A program made the position numbers and the translations under genes. This document shows, in pieces, positions 50,139-52,824 of a stretch of DNA of 52,824 bases. The DNA comes from an uncultured Eubacteriales bacterium (GTDB taxonomy: Bacteria > Bacillota > Clostridia > Christensenellales > UMGS416): NCBI GenBank assembly GCA_900542005.1, contig UQLW01000022.1, positions 1-52,824 of the forward strand, given 5' to 3'. The notes under the pieces are model-generated. The model had not been told where the DNA came from, did not search any database, and worked only from the letters and a program-made list of their open reading frames with translations. How positions within the stretch are numbered: position 1 is the first letter of the stretch; every line of letters starts with the position of its first letter.

Positions 50139-50984
50139 TTATGGCTCCAGCCGCAGGCATACATGATTCCTGGAACGCTTGGCCTGATAAAGCAGCCGGT
50201 CGGCCTCGCCAATCAGCTCCAGGGGCGTACCGCTGCGGTAGAGGGCGCCAATGCTTACCGTCAAGGCAAGCTGCGGGTAGGCTGCCGTCCGCGCCCCGGC
50301 CACGGCGCTTCGGATCTGCTCCAGCTTAGCGGCAAAGGCCTTGCGGGGCATATCCCAGAAGACCAGCAGAAATTCGTCCCCTCCATAGCGGATGAGCGCA
50401 TCCGTGCCGCGGATGCAGCCCAAGATGGCATCGGCAGCCACCTTCAGGGCGGCGTCGCCTGCCGGATGGCCCCAGGTATCATTGACGGCCTTGAGCCCGT
50501 CAAGGTCGAGGAAAGCCAGGGCGCTCAGGCTTGAAAGGTCCTGCAGCTGCTCTTCATAATAGCGGCGGTTGTAGGCGCCGGTCAGCGGGTCGATATAAAG
50601 CCTCCGGTTATAGGCGGCGATATCCTGGAGGAAACGGTTTTTACCATAGGCTTCCAGCAGCGTATCGTCGGTGACCTGGGAGGCCATCTCCAATACATAG
50701 GGCGCGGCATCCATTTCAAGGTACATGGCGACAACATAATACACGGCGTCATCGACAAATTCAAATTTCGCCATGCGGCCCTTTCGGGCCAGCGCCCGGG
50801 CGGAGATGCAGTTGTCGCAGCGCCGCTGCTTCTTCCATACGTCATAGCAGTGATAGGGCTCCGGCCGGAGGGTCCCATCCGGCAAAAGGGTAAATTGGCG
50901 GGCCAAGGAAGCATCCACAAGCCGCACGATCGGAAAGACAATCTGCAGCTGGCCCATAAGCAAGCGGGCTTCGTCTTGGGTCAT
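50139..50984 (-). CDS. Diguanylate cyclase (GGDEF) with cysteine-containing PAS-like sensor
   Basis: The 281-residue protein has a sensor half (1-115) with YHCYDVWKKQRRCDNCISAR, a CxxC cluster seen in PAS-like domains of this type. A GGDEF domain (120-281) follows: DPLTGAYNRRYYEEQL, AFLDLDGLKAVNDTWGHPAG, and an intact active site RYGGDEFLLVFW. The catalytic residues are complete, so it should make cyclic di-GMP. No N-terminal membrane segment is seen. GGAAGGAGG precedes ATG 50984. Confidence 0.92.
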   Translation of the reverse strand: MTQDEARLLMGQLQIVFPIVRLVDASLARQFTLLPDGTLRPEPYHCYDVWKKQRRCDNCISARALARKGRMAKFEFVDDAVYYVVAMYLEMDAAPYVLEMASQVTDDTLLEAYGKNRFLQDIAAYNRRLYIDPLTGAYNRRYYEEQLQDLSSLSALAFLDLDGLKAVNDTWGHPAGDAALKVAADAILGCIRGTDALIRYGGDEFLLVFWDMPRKAFAAKLEQIRSAVAGARTAAYPQLALTVSIGALYRSGTPLELIGEADRLLYQAKRSRNHVCLRLEP

Positions 50985-51125
50985 GGCGCCTCCTTCCCGG
51001 GTTTCAGCCCTTTTTCTATCCAGTGTATCTATTTTTTGAGAGCAAATCAAGGTAAGATAGGTAAAATTCCCGCCTTTTGAACTGCGATCCTACAAAAATC
51101 GCAGGATCAGCAGGGAGGACGCGCT

Positions 51126-51154
51126 TGAAGCGGAGGGCGCTTATGGATATAATG
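51126..51154 (+). promoter_or_regulatory. Promoter of the ROK kinase-nagB operon
   Basis: TTGAAG (51126-51131), 17 bases and a perfect TATAAT (51149-51154), about 26 bases before the start codon. Confidence 0.78.
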
Positions 51155-51179
51155 GGCACGGATAGAGGGGAGGCTGCCG

Positions 51180-52100
51180 ATGAAAAGCTATATCGCCGTG
51201 GACGTGGGCGGCACCAAAATTCTGACCGGGCTCGTGGAGGCGGACGGCTGCGTGCGCGCATGGCGCCGCTACCCCATGAAAAGAGGGAGCCAGGAGGAGG
51301 CGCTGGAGGCGGTTTTTTCCGCCTGCGATGATTTTATTTCGAGCCTGCCGGGGCAGCCGCAGCCCGCGGCGCTGGGCCTGGGGACGGTGGGCCACATCGA
51401 TCCGGAGCAGGGGCTATGGCTGCAGAGCTATAATATCCCGATCAGCCGTCCGGTAGCGCTGGCGCGGCTGCTGGAGGCGCGCTATGGGCTGCCCTCGGCC
51501 ATTGACAACGACGTGCGCTGTGCCGCCCGGGGCGAGTGGGCCTTCGGCGGTGGGCAAAGCCATACGATGCTGTACCTGAACGTGGGCACGGGTATCGGCT
51601 CGGCCCTGGTAAGCCAGGGGAAGCTGATGCGGGGCGCCGACAACTATGCCGGAGAGGTGGGCTATATGGTCATGGGCTGGGAGGGGGAACCGCAGCGGCT
51701 GGAGCCGCTGGCCTCCGGGGGCGGGCTGATTGCCTCGGCCCGGGCGATGCTGCCGCAATTTCCCGAATCGCCGCTGAACCGGGGCGAGCTGCACGCTGCG
51801 GCAGTCTTTGCGGCAGCCCGGGCGGGCGACGCGTTGGCGGATTTCCTTTCCCGGCGCGCGGTGGGCGCGCTGGGCGCCGCGCTGGCGAACCTGGCCTGCG
51901 CCTATAACCCGGATACCATCCGCCTGGGTGGGAGCGTGGTGAAGGATCCGTGGTTTTTGGACCGCGTTGAGCAAAGGATGCGCGCCCTCTGCCTGCCGGA
52001 AACGCTGCGCGGGCTTCAGTCCTTTTCGGCGTCCGCGCTGGATCCGGCGCAGGTGGGGATGCTGGGGGCCGGCGCGCTGGCTATGGAGGTGTTTGGATGA
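51180..52100 (+). CDS. ROK-family sugar kinase lacking the zinc motif
   Basis: The 306-residue kinase has the ATP loop YIAVDVGGTKILTGLVEADG, the catalytic region AIDNDVRCAARGEWAFGGG, the glycine block LNVGTGIGSALV and NPDTIRLGGSVV. The usual ROK zinc site (GELGH then CxCGxxGCxE) is absent: it reads AGEVGYMVMGWEGEPQRLE with no Cys and Tyr for His. The LExxxSGG continuation remains. It overlaps nagB as ATGA, suggesting an amino-sugar substrate such as glucosamine, GlcNAc or ManNAc (inference). GGGAGG precedes ATG 51180. Confidence 0.87.
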   Translation: MKSYIAVDVGGTKILTGLVEADGCVRAWRRYPMKRGSQEEALEAVFSACDDFISSLPGQPQPAALGLGTVGHIDPEQGLWLQSYNIPISRPVALARLLEARYGLPSAIDNDVRCAARGEWAFGGGQSHTMLYLNVGTGIGSALVSQGKLMRGADNYAGEVGYMVMGWEGEPQRLEPLASGGGLIASARAMLPQFPESPLNRGELHAAAVFAAARAGDALADFLSRRAVGALGAALANLACAYNPDTIRLGGSVVKDPWFLDRVEQRMRALCLPETLRGLQSFSASALDPAQVGMLGAGALAMEVFG

Positions 52101-52824
52101 AGATTATCGTAACAAAGACCCAGGAGGAATTCGACAGCCAGGCGGCGGCTATGGTAGCCCGGCAGCTGCTGGCAAAGCCCAACGCAGTGCTGGGCTTTGC
52201 CACTGGCAACACGACGCTGGGCCTGCATCGCAAGCTGGCCGAGATGACCCGGACGCTGGGGCTCGACTGGTCGCAGGCCCATACGGTGAACCTGGATGAG
52301 TTCCTTGGCGCCGGGCATGACAATCCCCTGGGCGTATACTGGAGGATGATGGACCAGCTCTTAGGCCATACCAACATATCGGCAGAAAACGTCCATGTGC
52401 CCGACAGCGATCCTGCACGGGCAGAGGAGACGTGCCGCACCTTCCCGGCTTTGATCAAGGCGCTGGGCTATGTGGATCTGCAGGTGCTGGGCATCGGAAC
52501 CAACGCCCATATCGGCATGAACGACCCGGGCGCGCCCTGGGAGGCCGATATGCGGGTAACCGATATTTCTCCCTCCCTGGTGGCGGCTAAGGCCCACCTG
52601 TGGGGCGGGGCTGACAAAATGCCCCGGCAGGGGATCACCATGGGCATGCGGCTGATCCTTCAGGGGCGCACGCAGCTGCTTATGGCTAAGGGCGCGGATA
52701 AGGCGGAGGCGATTTGTGCCGCGCTGAAGGGACCGGTGACGCCGGCGGTACCGGCCAGCGCCCTGCATAGTCACCAGGCGGACAATCGGCGAGGCGTTAA
52801 TCAGCACGTTTCTCGCTTTCATGT
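52097..52824 (+). CDS. nagB: Glucosamine-6-phosphate deaminase family protein, cut by window end
   Basis: At least 242 codons are present and the gene runs off the window. NagB turns glucosamine-6-phosphate into fructose-6-phosphate and ammonia. Seen are GFATGNTTLGLHRKL (phosphate loop), TVNLDEFLG (catalytic Asp region), GIGTNAHIGMNDPGAPW (His conserved; Asp where NagB usually has Glu), and AALKGPVTPAVPAS. After SALH the last 20 codons stop resembling the usual ADEAA tail, so a frameshift near 52770 or real divergence is possible. ATG overlaps the kinase TGA. The Glu-to-Asp change could also mean a related sugar-phosphate isomerase. Confidence 0.83.
   Translation, partial: MKIIVTKTQEEFDSQAAAMVARQLLAKPNAVLGFATGNTTLGLHRKLAEMTRTLGLDWSQAHTVNLDEFLGAGHDNPLGVYWRMMDQLLGHTNISAENVHVPDSDPARAEETCRTFPALIKALGYVDLQVLGIGTNAHIGMNDPGAPWEADMRVTDISPSLVAAKAHLWGGADKMPRQGITMGMRLILQGRTQLLMAKGADKAEAICAALKGPVTPAVPASALHSHQADNRRGVNQHVSRFH

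Overview
The window is about 52.8 kb of GC-rich bacterial chromosome carrying roughly 49 protein genes. The genome looks like a Gram-positive, Clostridia-type Bacillota. The evidence is strong GGAGG-type Shine-Dalgarno (SD) sites before nearly every gene, frequent TTG starts, TTGACA/TATAAT promoters, lipoprotein solute-binding proteins, an Opp/Dpp transporter and a BclA-like collagen protein with its own glycosyltransferase, which suggests a spore former. I see no rRNA, tRNA, CRISPR array, prophage or insertion sequence. The genus cannot be fixed from sequence alone; the style fits a Christensenellales- or Oscillospirales-like gut organism (inference).

Layout. 1-8.9 kb: an LD-carboxypeptidase (S66) and a DUF5714 protein; a minus-strand cluster of VanX-like dipeptidase, AraC regulator and URO-D-family methyltransferase; a tandem-winged-helix GntR regulator with a PHP phosphatase; a small ribbon-helix-helix protein behind a structured control region; an esterase with a flavodoxin-like reductase. 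8.9-14.6 kb: a minus-strand AraC, NanA-type aldolase, HD hydrolase, two-part chromate transporter and glycoside hydrolase cluster, then an L-rhamnose mutarotase. 14.7-18.6 kb: ArgS, a D,D-carboxypeptidase and a ZIP metal transporter. 18.6-24.5 kb: a full peptide-type ABC transporter operon ending in a small membrane protein, preceded by an AT-rich, palindrome-rich spacer. 25-30.5 kb: a nucleotidyltransferase, an IlvD/Edd dehydratase coupled to an unusual HD-CHAP fusion, a SLOG protein, and an SPFH membrane protein with a ribbon-helix-helix partner. 30.5-38.3 kb: an SH3b-amidase, an amidohydrolase, a GNAT, a DUF4838 protein, and the glycosyltransferase/collagen-like pair. 38.3-45.6 kb: a zinc-ribbon M4 metallopeptidase, an HD protein, an orphan solute-binding lipoprotein and an FAD oxidoreductase; the last two share a duplicated promoter-leader element. 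45.6-52.8 kb: TopB, RsuA, a HAD phosphatase, an arylamine N-acetyltransferase, a diguanylate cyclase, and a ROK kinase with NagB, cut by the window end.

How it fits together. Much of the content serves sugar and sugar-acid use (NanA, ROK-NagB, RhaM, IlvD/Edd, GH, DUF4838, solute-binding proteins, AraC/GntR control) and peptidoglycan turnover (S66, VanX-like, DacF-like, Amidase_3, CHAP). The most unusual signal is non-coding: two diverged copies of a roughly 110-bp element (43888-44002 and 45478-45583). Each holds a conserved upstream block, a -35/-10 pair, a hairpin at the predicted transcript start and a terminator-like hairpin, placed before the lipoprotein and FAD oxidoreductase genes. It looks like a shared promoter plus attenuator, or a duplicated cassette.
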